A stretch of DNA of 64,000 bases. Origin: Clostridium_AD sp050717535. Its GTDB lineage: Bacteria; Bacillota; Clostridia; Clostridiales; Clostridiaceae. The translations under genes and the position numbers were made by a program. Shown one piece after another: positions 8,505-16,249 of this stretch. The stretch lies in NCBI RefSeq assembly GCF_050717535.1, contig NZ_JBOITM010000066.1:89245-153244 (forward strand). The letters run 5' to 3'. The notes beneath the pieces are model-generated. The model saw only the letters and a list, made by a program, of their open reading frames with translations. It was not told the DNA's origin and searched no databases. Numbering within the stretch: the first letter of the stretch is position 1; the number at the start of each line of letters is the position of its first letter.

Positions 8505-9086
8505 TTACTTAGGAAATATTATTCTTTTTTCGGTGATTATAAAATCTAAAGGTACATCATAAATACCTGTTGGGATCTCACTGATTATTTGATAGTCATA
8601 GGCTATACCTATAGCAGGAGTGGTTTCTAATTTTCCAGGTAGAAATCTATCATAATAGCCTGCACCAAAGCCTATTCTGTTACAATGTTCATCAAATACT
8701 ACACCGGGAACTATTATTAAATCTATATCTTTAATGTTAGCTTTTTTGAGTAACTCGTTTTTAGGTTCCATAATACCGAAAGAAGATTTAGTAAGGTCAG
8801 TAGTAAGATTATGTATTTCAAAAGGTATTATCTGTCTTGTCTCTTTTATGCAATAAGGTACAATTACTTTTTTACCATTATCTAAACACCATTTAGCAAG
8901 GTCATATGTACTTACTTCACTTTTAAAACTTAAGTATAACATTATATTTTTGCTGTTTATAAATTCCGGTAATTCAATAATCGTTTCTACAATTCTATTG
9001 CTAAAAGCACTTACATTCTCCATCTTCATGCTTTTTCTTTGAAGTAGCATAGTTTTCCTTAAATCATCCTTAAGATTAGTTTCCAT
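8505..9086 (-). CDS. 5-formyltetrahydrofolate cyclo-ligase
   Basis: ATP-dependent conversion of 5-formyl-THF to 5,10-methenyl-THF, a folate salvage step. The 193-residue protein has an N-terminal basic helix (LRKTMLLQRKSM) and the family signature DLIIVPGVVFDEHCNRIGFG leading into AGYYDRFL, which holds the nucleotide and folate sites. GGGAGGGGG precedes the ATG. It has a clear promoter just upstream (9117-9145) that shares its -35 region with a divergent plus-strand promoter. Confidence 0.94.
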   Translation of the reverse strand: METNLKDDLRKTMLLQRKSMKMENVSAFSNRIVETIIELPEFINSKNIMLYLSFKSEVSTYDLAKWCLDNGKKVIVPYCIKETRQIIPFEIHNLTTDLTKSSFGIMEPKNELLKKANIKDIDLIIVPGVVFDEHCNRIGFGAGYYDRFLPGKLETTPAIGIAYDYQIISEIPTGIYDVPLDFIITEKRIIFPK

Positions 9087-9116
9087 AAATACCCCCTCCC
9101 TAGCGATTATTAAAGT

Positions 9117-9145
9117 ATTATAAATATAGTAAGTTATTTTGACAA
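9117..9145 (-). promoter_or_regulatory. Promoter of the cyclo-ligase gene
   Basis: On the reverse strand: TTGTCA (9145-9140), 17-bp spacer, TATAAT (9122-9117). The -10 lies 31 bp before the ATG. Confidence 0.8.
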
Positions 9146-9166
9146 AATATTTATATTAAATAAAAT
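9139..9166 (+). promoter_or_regulatory. Divergent promoter overlapping the cyclo-ligase -35 box
   Basis: TTGACA (9139-9144), 16-bp spacer, TAAAAT (9161-9166). The -35 hexamers of the two opposing promoters overlap by five bases. It would drive a roughly 210-nt plus-strand RNA ending at the hairpin 9346-9385. Confidence 0.55.
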
Positions 9167-9172
9167 TTATGT

Positions 9173-9387
9173 AATTATAACATATGTTTTTCATATATGC
9201 AATTTATAGAAGTTTTTACAAGTGGTCATTTATATAAAAAAATTTAAAACATAACATGGTGGTAAAATATTATATGAAAAAGAAGGGCGAAGTGGAATGG
9301 TTATTCTGAATTTTATGTATATCAGGAGGGTTTGGTATGTATTCAAATAAAAGCTCATAACATTCTAATGTTATGAGCTTTTATTAT
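9173..9387 (+). ncRNA. Candidate small RNA or microprotein transcript
   Basis: Bounded by the promoter at 9139-9166 and the terminator hairpin at 9346-9385. It contains no substantial ORF. A 17-codon frame (9256-9309) lacks a ribosome site. A 7-codon frame beginning ATG TAT TCA (9338-9361) follows a good AGGAGGG and runs into the terminator. It could be a regulatory RNA or a fortuitous transcript; no known RNA family is recognised. Confidence 0.3.
9346..9385. terminator. Bidirectional terminator after oppA
   Basis: AATAAAAGCTCATAACATT pairs with AATGTTATGAGCTTTTATT around CT. It is the terminator of the opp operon on the minus strand and also faces the plus-strand promoter at 9139. Confidence 0.85.
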
Positions 9388-9401
9388 TTTACTAAGTTAT
9401 A

Positions 9402-11102
9402 TTATTTTGCAGCAGTTACGGAAGCACCTTGGAACCATGTCATTCCTAAGGATGAGGTACGAACTCCCATAATAGTTGGCTTTGTAACTATTGTATTTGT
9501 ATATGCATAAATAGGAATTACAACATCATCACTCATAATAATGTCTTCTGCTTCGTGTAGCATTGTCATTCTCTTAGCTGGATCTAATTCTTTTTTAGCA
9601 GCTAAAATTTTAGCATCATATACTGGATTGCTGTATCCTGGGTCGTTATTTCCTGAACTTGTTGTAAGTAAATCAAGGAATGTCATAGGGTCTGTATAGT
9701 CTGCTAGCCATCCATCTCTTGCAAGAGTATATTGTTTATCATTTCTTGTTGTTAAGAATACTTTCCATTCTTGATTCTTAAGTTCTATATCTATTCCAAG
9801 GTTTGTCTTCCACATATCTTGAACTGCAGCAGCGATATTTTGGTGTCCTGCACCTGTGTTATAAAGAAAGGTTAGTTTAGGGAAGTCTTTTCCGCCTGGA
9901 TAACCTGCTTCAGCTAGTAATGCTTTAGCTTTAGTTATATCTCCCTGCGCTGGGTAGTATTCTTTACTTGCAAAATCCTTACCATCTGGTTCTATAATAC
10001 CTTTTGGAACAAAGGATGTTGCAGGAGTTTGACCACCTTTACTAACATTTTCAACTATGTCTTTTCTGTTGATAGCAAGTGATAATGCTTTTCTTACTTT
10101 AGGGTTTTGTATAGCCTTAGCAGCTACTGGGTTTAGCTTAACAGCTTCAGGGGTAAGATTCGCTACATAATAGTAAGTTCCTAAATTAGGAGTAATTTTA
10201 CAAAGACCCTCTTTTACAAGACCAGGAATTTCTGATTGTGGTGGTGTAGTAATCATGTCCATTTGATCTGCTTTAAATGCTGAAAGTGCTGCAGTTGCAT
10301 CTTCTAGCATTTTATAGTTAAGAGTAGTAAGTTTGATATTACTAGCATTCCAATATTTGTCGTTTTTCACAAAGGTCATTACATCTTTAGGTAACCATTC
10401 TTTCATTTTGAATGCACCATTAGTAATATAAGTTTCAGGTTTAGTTGCCCAGGCAGTATCAGTATTTGCTACATCTTTTCTCACTGGCATATAGGTTTGG
10501 AAAGCCAGAAGTGAAAGGAAGTAACCAGTTGGGTTTTCAAGAGTAACTACAAGAGTTGAATCATCTGTTGCCTTAACTCCAACTTCATCAATTGTTGCAG
10601 ATTTAACACCAGCAGTTTTCTTGTCAGCCGCAAGCCCACTTTCATTATAACCTTGCCCATTTTTCAAGTAAAACATTTGGTAAGAATATTCAGAAGCAGT
10701 GGCTGGATTTAAAACTCTTTTCCATGCATATTCGAAATCACCAGCTACAACTGGTTTACCATCTGACCAGACAGCACCTGCTCTAATGTGGAAAGTATAA
10801 ATCAAACCATCTTTTGACATTTCATACTTATCGGCCATACCTGGAATTGGTGCATCGTTGTTATCTAATGCCATTAAACCTTCGAAAGCATTCCCGATAA
10901 CTGTTCCACTATCAACAGCAGTACTTAATGCTGGATCAATAGTCTTAGGTTCTGCACCTAAATTGAAAGTTATTACTTGTGGTACAGCAGTAGCACTAGG
11001 AGCAGTTTCTGGTGTAGTAGCATTTTTGCCACAGCCTGATAGTAATGAAGCACTTAAAGCTACTGTAAGCAAAATTGCACTTATCTTTGCTGATTTCTTC
11101 AT
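9402..11102 (-). CDS. oppA: Oligopeptide ABC transporter substrate-binding lipoprotein OppA
   Basis: Extracellular peptide-binding protein of the SBP_bac_5 family (566 residues). The signal peptide ends in lipobox LLSGC. Family blocks include FNLGAEPKTIDPALS near the start of the mature protein, DNNDAPIPGMADKYEMSKDG, FEYAWKRVLNPATASEYSY, and RKALSLAINRKDI in the second lobe. GGGGG precedes the ATG. It is the last gene of oppB-oppC-oppD-oppF-oppA, 102 bp after oppF with no terminator in between, and is followed by a strong hairpin. It should capture peptides for the importer. Confidence 0.95.
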   Translation of the reverse strand: MKKSAKISAILLTVALSASLLSGCGKNATTPETAPSATAVPQVITFNLGAEPKTIDPALSTAVDSGTVIGNAFEGLMALDNNDAPIPGMADKYEMSKDGLIYTFHIRAGAVWSDGKPVVAGDFEYAWKRVLNPATASEYSYQMFYLKNGQGYNESGLAADKKTAGVKSATIDEVGVKATDDSTLVVTLENPTGYFLSLLAFQTYMPVRKDVANTDTAWATKPETYITNGAFKMKEWLPKDVMTFVKNDKYWNASNIKLTTLNYKMLEDATAALSAFKADQMDMITTPPQSEIPGLVKEGLCKITPNLGTYYYVANLTPEAVKLNPVAAKAIQNPKVRKALSLAINRKDIVENVSKGGQTPATSFVPKGIIEPDGKDFASKEYYPAQGDITKAKALLAEAGYPGGKDFPKLTFLYNTGAGHQNIAAAVQDMWKTNLGIDIELKNQEWKVFLTTRNDKQYTLARDGWLADYTDPMTFLDLLTTSSGNNDPGYSNPVYDAKILAAKKELDPAKRMTMLHEAEDIIMSDDVVIPIYAYTNTIVTKPTIMGVRTSSLGMTWFQGASVTAAK

Positions 11103-11204
11103 TTTTAATATTCCCCCTCTATTATATAAAAATATATATATATTCGGTGCAGAGCATCGAATTATATTCAGTAATATATGGGTTAGACAAGATTTTTATA
11201 CCAT

Positions 11205-12182
11205 TTAAAATAAATGACAAGCCACAAAGTGGTCTGCTGCTAAATTCTTAAGCTCTGGATCTACCTCTGAACATATTTTCATAGCATATTGACATCTACC
11301 TTTAAATCTACATCCAGGTGGAGGATCTATAGGGGATGGTATTTCTCCTTCAAGCATAATTCTCTTTCTTAGTGCGGCTTCTTCAGGATCAGGTATTGGA
11401 ATAGCTGAAAGTAAGGCCGCCGTATATGGATGCATTGGATGCCAGTATACCTCATCGCTATTGCCTATTTCTACCATTTTTCCTAAATACATAACTCCAA
11501 TTCTATTGGATATATGCTTAACCATTGATAAATCATGAGCTATAAAAAGATAAGTGAGTCCCATATTTTCTTGTAATTCTTCAAGCATATTTATAACTTG
11601 TGCTTGTATGGAAACATCTAATGCAGATATAGGTTCGTCACAGATTATAAATTCTGGTTGTACAGCAAGGGATCTAGCTATACCAATTCTTTGTCTTTGA
11701 CCACCAGAAAATTCATGTGGATACCTGCTAGAATGTTCACTGTTGAGTCCTACGGTTGTGAGTAAACTTTGAATCCTTGCCATTCGTTCCTTCCCTTTAT
11801 AAACACCATGAATGTCAATTGATTCTCCGACTATATCACCAACGGTCATCCTCGAATTTAATGAAGCATAGGGGTCTTGAAATATCATTTGTATTTTTTT
11901 CCTATAAGCAAGCATTTGCTTTGGACTTAACCCTGATAAATCATGTCCATCGTATATTATTTCACCACCAGTGGGTTCATATAATTTTATTATTGTTCTT
12001 CCACAGGTGGTTTTACCACAACCTGATTCTCCTACTAGTCCTAAAGTCTCACCTTTATTTATTGTAAAAGAAATTCCATCTACTGCTTTTACATAACTGT
12101 GATTTGGGGTAAACAAACCTTTCTTTACTGGAAAATACTTTTTCAAATCTTTAATTTCAACTAGTACATTTTCATTATTCAT
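11205..12182 (-). CDS. oppF: Oligopeptide ABC transporter ATP-binding protein OppF
   Basis: One of two nucleotide-binding subunits of the peptide importer. Walker A is GESGCGKTT, the signature is FSGGQRQRIG, Walker B is FIICDEPISALD, and the switch His is in FIAHDLS. The C-terminus has the oligopeptide-transporter extension with cysteines (GCRFKGRCQYAMKIC), which in relatives binds a 4Fe-4S cluster. The 325-residue length is typical. Its ATG overlaps the end of oppD by one base, indicating translational coupling. Confidence 0.96.
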   Translation of the reverse strand: MNNENVLVEIKDLKKYFPVKKGLFTPNHSYVKAVDGISFTINKGETLGLVGESGCGKTTCGRTIIKLYEPTGGEIIYDGHDLSGLSPKQMLAYRKKIQMIFQDPYASLNSRMTVGDIVGESIDIHGVYKGKERMARIQSLLTTVGLNSEHSSRYPHEFSGGQRQRIGIARSLAVQPEFIICDEPISALDVSIQAQVINMLEELQENMGLTYLFIAHDLSMVKHISNRIGVMYLGKMVEIGNSDEVYWHPMHPYTAALLSAIPIPDPEEAALRKRIMLEGEIPSPIDPPPGCRFKGRCQYAMKICSEVDPELKNLAADHFVACHLF

Positions 12183-13192
12183 TATAAACTCCCCCTTCCA
12201 ACAGGTGCTTTTATCTTAGGTGCATTAGGGTGATTTAGAAAGCAAGCTGCATTATGCTCAGGGCTAATTTGATATAATGGTGGTCTTTGCTGTTCACAAA
12301 TTCTCATAGCATAATCACACCTAGGTGCAAATGGACATCCTACGGGTGGTTTTAACAAATCCGGTGGTTGTCCATCTATTGGTTTAAGCTTTTCACGTGT
12401 GGTACTTTTATGATTCGGAATACTGTTTAAAAGTCCCCAAGTGTAAGGGTGTCTTGGATTGTAAAATAAGTCCTTAGTTGAAGCTGTTTCGACAATTAAT
12501 CCACCATACATAACATTTATTCTGGCACAAACATCTGCAACCACACCTAAATCATGTGTTATAAGAATAATTGAAGTGTTTAATTTTTCTTTAATGTCCT
12601 TCATAAGCTCTAAAATTTGTGCTTGTATTGTAACATCTAGGGCTGTAGTAGGCTCATCTGCAATTAGAAGTTTTGGATCACAACATAAGGCCATGGCAAT
12701 CATTGCACGTTGTCTCATACCTCCAGAAAATTCATGAGGGTATTGTTTCATTCTCTTTTCAGGACTTGGAATCCCAACTAAGGAAAGCATTTGAACTGAC
12801 TTTGCAAAAGCCTCTTTCTTGGTTAATCCTCTATGTTTAAGTAATGGTTCCATTATTTGATTGCCTACAGTAAATACTGGATTTAGGGAAGTAAGGGGAT
12901 CTTGAAATATCATTCCAATTTCATTTCCTCTTATTTTTTCCATGTCTTTCTCAGATACCTTTATAAGGTCTTCTCCCTGAAATATGATTTCACCGTTTAT
13001 TATTTTTCCTGTATCAGTAAGTAGTCTCATAAGCGACATCATAGTAACACTTTTTCCACTCCCAGATTCTCCAACTATTCCAAGAGCTTCACCTTTGTTA
13101 AGGTAAAAGGATACACCTCCTACAGCTTTCACTTCCCCTACATGTGTAAAAAAGGATGTTTTTAAATTATTTATTTCAAGTAATCTTTCCAT
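12182..13192 (-). CDS. oppD: Oligopeptide ABC transporter ATP-binding protein OppD
   Basis: Second ATPase of the Opp importer. Walker A is GESGSGKSV, the Q-loop is MIFQDPLTSLNPVF, the signature is FSGGMRQRAM, and Walker B is LLIADEPTTALD. The C-terminal cysteine-bearing extension GCPFAPRCDYAMRIC matches the OppD/DppD type. It contains 336 residues and lies 15 bp downstream of oppC. OppD and OppF form the heterodimeric motor under OppB/OppC. Confidence 0.96.
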   Translation of the reverse strand: MERLLEINNLKTSFFTHVGEVKAVGGVSFYLNKGEALGIVGESGSGKSVTMMSLMRLLTDTGKIINGEIIFQGEDLIKVSEKDMEKIRGNEIGMIFQDPLTSLNPVFTVGNQIMEPLLKHRGLTKKEAFAKSVQMLSLVGIPSPEKRMKQYPHEFSGGMRQRAMIAMALCCDPKLLIADEPTTALDVTIQAQILELMKDIKEKLNTSIILITHDLGVVADVCARINVMYGGLIVETASTKDLFYNPRHPYTWGLLNSIPNHKSTTREKLKPIDGQPPDLLKPPVGCPFAPRCDYAMRICEQQRPPLYQISPEHNAACFLNHPNAPKIKAPVGRGSL

Positions 13193-13207
13193 AATTTTTC
13201 CCCCTAA

Positions 13208-14146
13208 CTATTTTCTCATCTTCGGGTCTAGAGCATCTCTTAAGCCATCGCCAAGGAAATTAAACGCAAGTATTGTAATACAAATTGCCATGGCAGGAAA
13301 AAATAACTGCAATGGGAAAAGCTGATATCCGTCTAATGCTTCAGAAGCAAGACTTCCCCAGGATGCTTTAGGTGCAGAAATTCCAAGGCCTATAAAACTA
13401 AGGAAAGCTTCTGTAAAAATAGCACTTGGCACAGACATTGTCATTGTTACTATTATTGGTCCCATACTATTTGGAATAAGATGTTTTAGTATTATTCTCA
13501 TGCTAGAAGCACCTGAAATCTTTGCAGCAAGTACAAATTCTTGTTCCTTTAGGGTAATGATTTGTGACCTTACAATTCTTGCCATTACTACCCAAAAGGA
13601 TATTGCCATTGCAATTATAATACTTGACATACCACCATCTTTAGCAGGCACATCTGGTTTATTAAGGATAACCATTAAGAGAATAACATAAATCATGCTG
13701 GGAACTGACCAAATTACGTCAACAATTCTCATCATTACATTATCAACATTACCACCTGCATATCCTGAAATACTGCCATATAAAATTCCTATAACAAGAT
13801 TTAATATACTTACTATATAAGCAACAGTAAGTGAAATTCTTGCACCATATAATATTCTAACAAATTCATCTCTACCGAATTTATCAGTACCAAACCAATG
13901 GGCGGCACTAGGGTTTTGGTTTGCCAATTTAAAATTTTGAGAATAATAGTTATATTTTGATAGCATTGGCACAACAATAGCTGCTATAGTTATGAATATA
14001 ACGAAAAATAATCCTCCCATTGCAAGTTTATTTTCTTTTAACCTTCTCCATGCATCCTGAAAATAAGTTTCGCTTGGTCTGACTATTTCATTTAATTTTT
14101 TCTTGTCCTTTGGTATTCTTTCAAATAACTCATCATTTATTTCCAT
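13208..14146 (-). CDS. oppC: Oligopeptide ABC transporter permease OppC
   Basis: Membrane permease of the peptide importer. An N-terminal cytoplasmic tail (OppC_N) leads into the first membrane segment (GGLFFVIFITIAAIVVP), then the periplasm-side motif HWFGTDKFGRDEFVRILYGA. Further membrane segments follow. The EAA-type loop is AAKISGASSMRIILKHLIPN, and the protein ends with LGDGLRDALDPKMRK. The 312-residue length is typical. It is placed between oppB (18 bp upstream) and oppD. Confidence 0.96.
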   Translation of the reverse strand: MEINDELFERIPKDKKKLNEIVRPSETYFQDAWRRLKENKLAMGGLFFVIFITIAAIVVPMLSKYNYYSQNFKLANQNPSAAHWFGTDKFGRDEFVRILYGARISLTVAYIVSILNLVIGILYGSISGYAGGNVDNVMMRIVDVIWSVPSMIYVILLMVILNKPDVPAKDGGMSSIIIAMAISFWVVMARIVRSQIITLKEQEFVLAAKISGASSMRIILKHLIPNSMGPIIVTMTMSVPSAIFTEAFLSFIGLGISAPKASWGSLASEALDGYQLFPLQLFFPAMAICITILAFNFLGDGLRDALDPKMRK

Positions 14147-14164
14147 ATTTAGGCCCCCCCCATG

Positions 14165-15085
14165 TTATGCTTCAATTTTTATTCTTGGGTCAATTACTGC
14201 ATATAATATATCAACTATAAAATTTGCAATTATTAAGAATGAAGCATCTAAGACTACAAAACCTAATAACACCGTATAATCTCTGTTGCCTATACTTTGA
14301 ATGAATTCGCGACCCATGCCTGGAATTCCAAACAAGCCTTCAATTACAAAGCTACCAGTTAAAACAGCAGCAAGCAGTGGTCCGATGTAAGTTATAATAG
14401 GGATTAGTGAGTTTCTTAAAGCATGTTTATATATAACTACATTTCTAGAAAGTCCCTTAGCTCTTGCAACTCGAATGTAATCTTGTCTTACAACATCAAG
14501 TAAAGCTGACCTTCCAAGCCTTGCAACAAAGGCCATGGCAGATGCTCCAAGAGCAATGGCCGGAAGAACATAATCCTTTGCTGATTTAAGGCCAATGGCA
14601 TTAAATATACGAAGTTTTACTGCAAATACATAAATCAGAAGTGTTGCAACTACAAAACTTGGCACCGTAATGCCAATTGTTGCAATAAACATACACAATT
14701 TATCTTGCCATTTACCTTGATGAAGGGCCGCAACTATTCCCATGTATACACCTAATATCATGGCAAAAGTCATAGAGACTACTCCTAATCTAGCAGAAAC
14801 GGGAAGGGAATAGGATATAATTCCATTAACTGTTCTTCCTTCATTTTTAATTGAAGGACCTAGGTCACCATGAGAAAGGTTTGCTAAGTAAATAGTATAT
14901 TGCTTAAATACAGGTTTATCCAAACCAAATTTCTTGTTCAAATTAGCTAAAACTTGTGGAGATAGCTTTTTTTCACTAGAAAATGGTCCGCCAGGCATTA
15001 ATCTCATTAAGAAAAAAGTTATTGTAATAACTACGAAGAGTGTAATCAAAGTTGAAAATAGTCTTTTAACAATAAAATTTAACAT
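14165..15085 (-). CDS. oppB: Oligopeptide ABC transporter permease OppB
   Basis: First gene of the opp operon, 306 residues with about six membrane segments. The N-terminus MLNFIVKRLFSTLITLFVV followed by FFLMRLMPGGPF is diagnostic of OppB/DppB. The EAA loop reads ARAKGLSRNVVIYKHALRNS, and the C-terminus NFIVDILYAVIDPRIK is characteristic. A SigA promoter lies 100 bp upstream. With OppC it forms the peptide channel. Confidence 0.96.
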   Translation of the reverse strand: MLNFIVKRLFSTLITLFVVITITFFLMRLMPGGPFSSEKKLSPQVLANLNKKFGLDKPVFKQYTIYLANLSHGDLGPSIKNEGRTVNGIISYSLPVSARLGVVSMTFAMILGVYMGIVAALHQGKWQDKLCMFIATIGITVPSFVVATLLIYVFAVKLRIFNAIGLKSAKDYVLPAIALGASAMAFVARLGRSALLDVVRQDYIRVARAKGLSRNVVIYKHALRNSLIPIITYIGPLLAAVLTGSFVIEGLFGIPGMGREFIQSIGNRDYTVLLGFVVLDASFLIIANFIVDILYAVIDPRIKIEA

Positions 15086-15185
15086 CTTTTAACCCCTTTC
15101 ATTTTAAAGTATGGTCTTGTCCAATTATTGAAATTTTAGAAATGGTTTATTATTGAATTTATACAAATATATGTTTTATATTGAA

Positions 15186-15214
15186 ATATTAGCATAAAAA
15201 TTTATCCTTGTCAA
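15186..15214 (-). promoter_or_regulatory. Promoter of the opp operon
   Basis: On the reverse strand: TTGACA (15214-15209), 17-bp spacer, TAATAT (15191-15186). It is about 100 bp before oppB. Confidence 0.85.
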
Positions 15215-15241
15215 ACCAGTAATATAGTCATCTTAATTGAT

Positions 15242-15284
15242 TTTCGACTTTATTAAAAAATTTATTTTGATTTCGACTTTATTA
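15242..15284. promoter_or_regulatory. Direct repeat upstream of the opp promoter
   Basis: TTTCGACTTTATTA occurs twice, at 15242-15255 and 15271-15284, with a 29-bp period and about 30-70 bp upstream of the opp -35 box. This is a possible regulator site; no regulator is named. Nothing else is seen in 15285-15434. Confidence 0.4.
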
Positions 15285-15434
15285 GACATAAATAATTAAT
15301 TTTAAATTGATTATTTTATAAATAGATTTGTAGAAAAAAGAAATATAAACACAATTATAAAGAGTAATGCAAACTTTTATTATTGAACTTGAAATCTTAA
15401 ATTCGACAAAGTCATGGATGAAATTACACAATAC

Positions 15435-15463
15435 TTGCAATTTTCTGAAAAGCTTGATATTAT
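15435..15463 (+). promoter_or_regulatory. Promoter with CodY-like box, orphan MetS-like gene
   Basis: TTGCAA (15435-15440), 17-bp spacer, TATTAT (15458-15463). The spacer starts with AATTTTCTGAAAAGC (15439-15453), which matches the CodY consensus AATTTTCWGAAAATT at 13 of 15 positions. The same arrangement occurs at 16136-16164. Confidence 0.75.
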
Positions 15464-15596
15464 AATTATAAATAAATTATAAAAAGTATTATACATAGTA
15501 AGTTTTAAATGAACTTTTTATAAAAAAGTTCTAATTTAATAAGGTTGTAAACCATAAATTTTTTATAAAAACTAAAGATGGTCAGGAGGAATAAAT

Positions 15597-15695
15597 ATGA
15601 GCGGTCAAGCATTAGGTTTTATGCTTACTATGTGGAGTGTAATAATAGTTTCAGCAATAGTGAGTTTGAGAAAGGTATTAAGAATGAGTAAGTGA
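15597..15695 (+). CDS. MetS-like small NSS-transporter subunit (orphan copy)
   Basis: A 32-residue protein beginning MSGQALGFMLTMW, with one membrane helix and a basic tail (LRKVLRMSK). It is clearly paralogous to the protein at 17933-18028, which follows the NSS transporter. The family resembles MetS, the small subunit needed by the MetP methionine/alanine importer of Corynebacterium (MaaP_sms type). AGGAGG lies 7 nt before the ATG. It has its own promoter with a CodY-like box and its own terminator (15775-15803), but no transporter gene directly with it. It may serve the downstream transporter or another one elsewhere. Confidence 0.75.
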   Translation: MSGQALGFMLTMWSVIIVSAIVSLRKVLRMSK

Positions 15696-15774
15696 AGTGA
15701 TAGAAATTGAGAATATATTAAATGGAGATCAAAGAGCATATTAGCATTTAGTGAATGTAATGTTTTTCAAAAGT

Positions 15775-15803
15775 AGGTACAGAATATTAATTCTGTACCT
15801 TTG
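15775..15803 (+). terminator. Terminator after the orphan MetS-like gene
   Basis: AGGTACAGAAT and ATTCTGTACCT pair around ATTA, followed by TTTGTTT. It lies 80 bp after the stop. I see no gene in the AT-rich stretch from 15804 to the next promoter at 16136. Confidence 0.75.
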
Positions 15804-16135
15804 TTTAGTGGGTTAATAAAAAATCACATAATACGAAGGTTATGTAAAGATATAAATTTTTACGTGTTCTATTTTGAGTTAAATAGGAATATATATATAA
15901 AAGTGACTGCAATTTGTTAAAAAAATATCATTAATTAAAAGTATTTTCTTATTTTCTTAGAATCTTGCTTATTTATTGAGAAAACTATTTTATGATTTTT
16001 CTATATAATAGCTAAAATATACTTGTATAATGTTGATTTATATAGGAATATTTTTTTAAAATTCCAAACTACATATTTGTTAATGTGGGTTGTGTTTATA
16101 AATGAAAAAATAAAATGAAAAAAATTTAACAACAC

Positions 16136-16164
16136 TTGCAATTTTCTGAAAAATTTGATAATAT
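16136..16164 (+). promoter_or_regulatory. Promoter with CodY-like box, NSS transporter
   Basis: TTGCAA (16136-16141), 17-bp spacer, TAATAT (16159-16164). AATTTTCTGAAAAAT (16140-16154) matches the CodY consensus at 14 of 15 positions and occupies the spacer, where binding would block RNA polymerase. It is nearly identical to the promoter at 15435. Confidence 0.82.
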
Positions 16165-16249
16165 ATTAATAATTTATAAATGAATGATATGTTAATAATT
16201 TATAAATTATTAACACGGCATTGATAAATACACAAGGGGAGGTTTAATT

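Noticed and set aside
9256..9309. A 17-codon frame in the region between oppA and the cyclo-ligase gene
   Set aside because: No ribosome binding site in front of its ATG and no hydrophobic or other sensible pattern.
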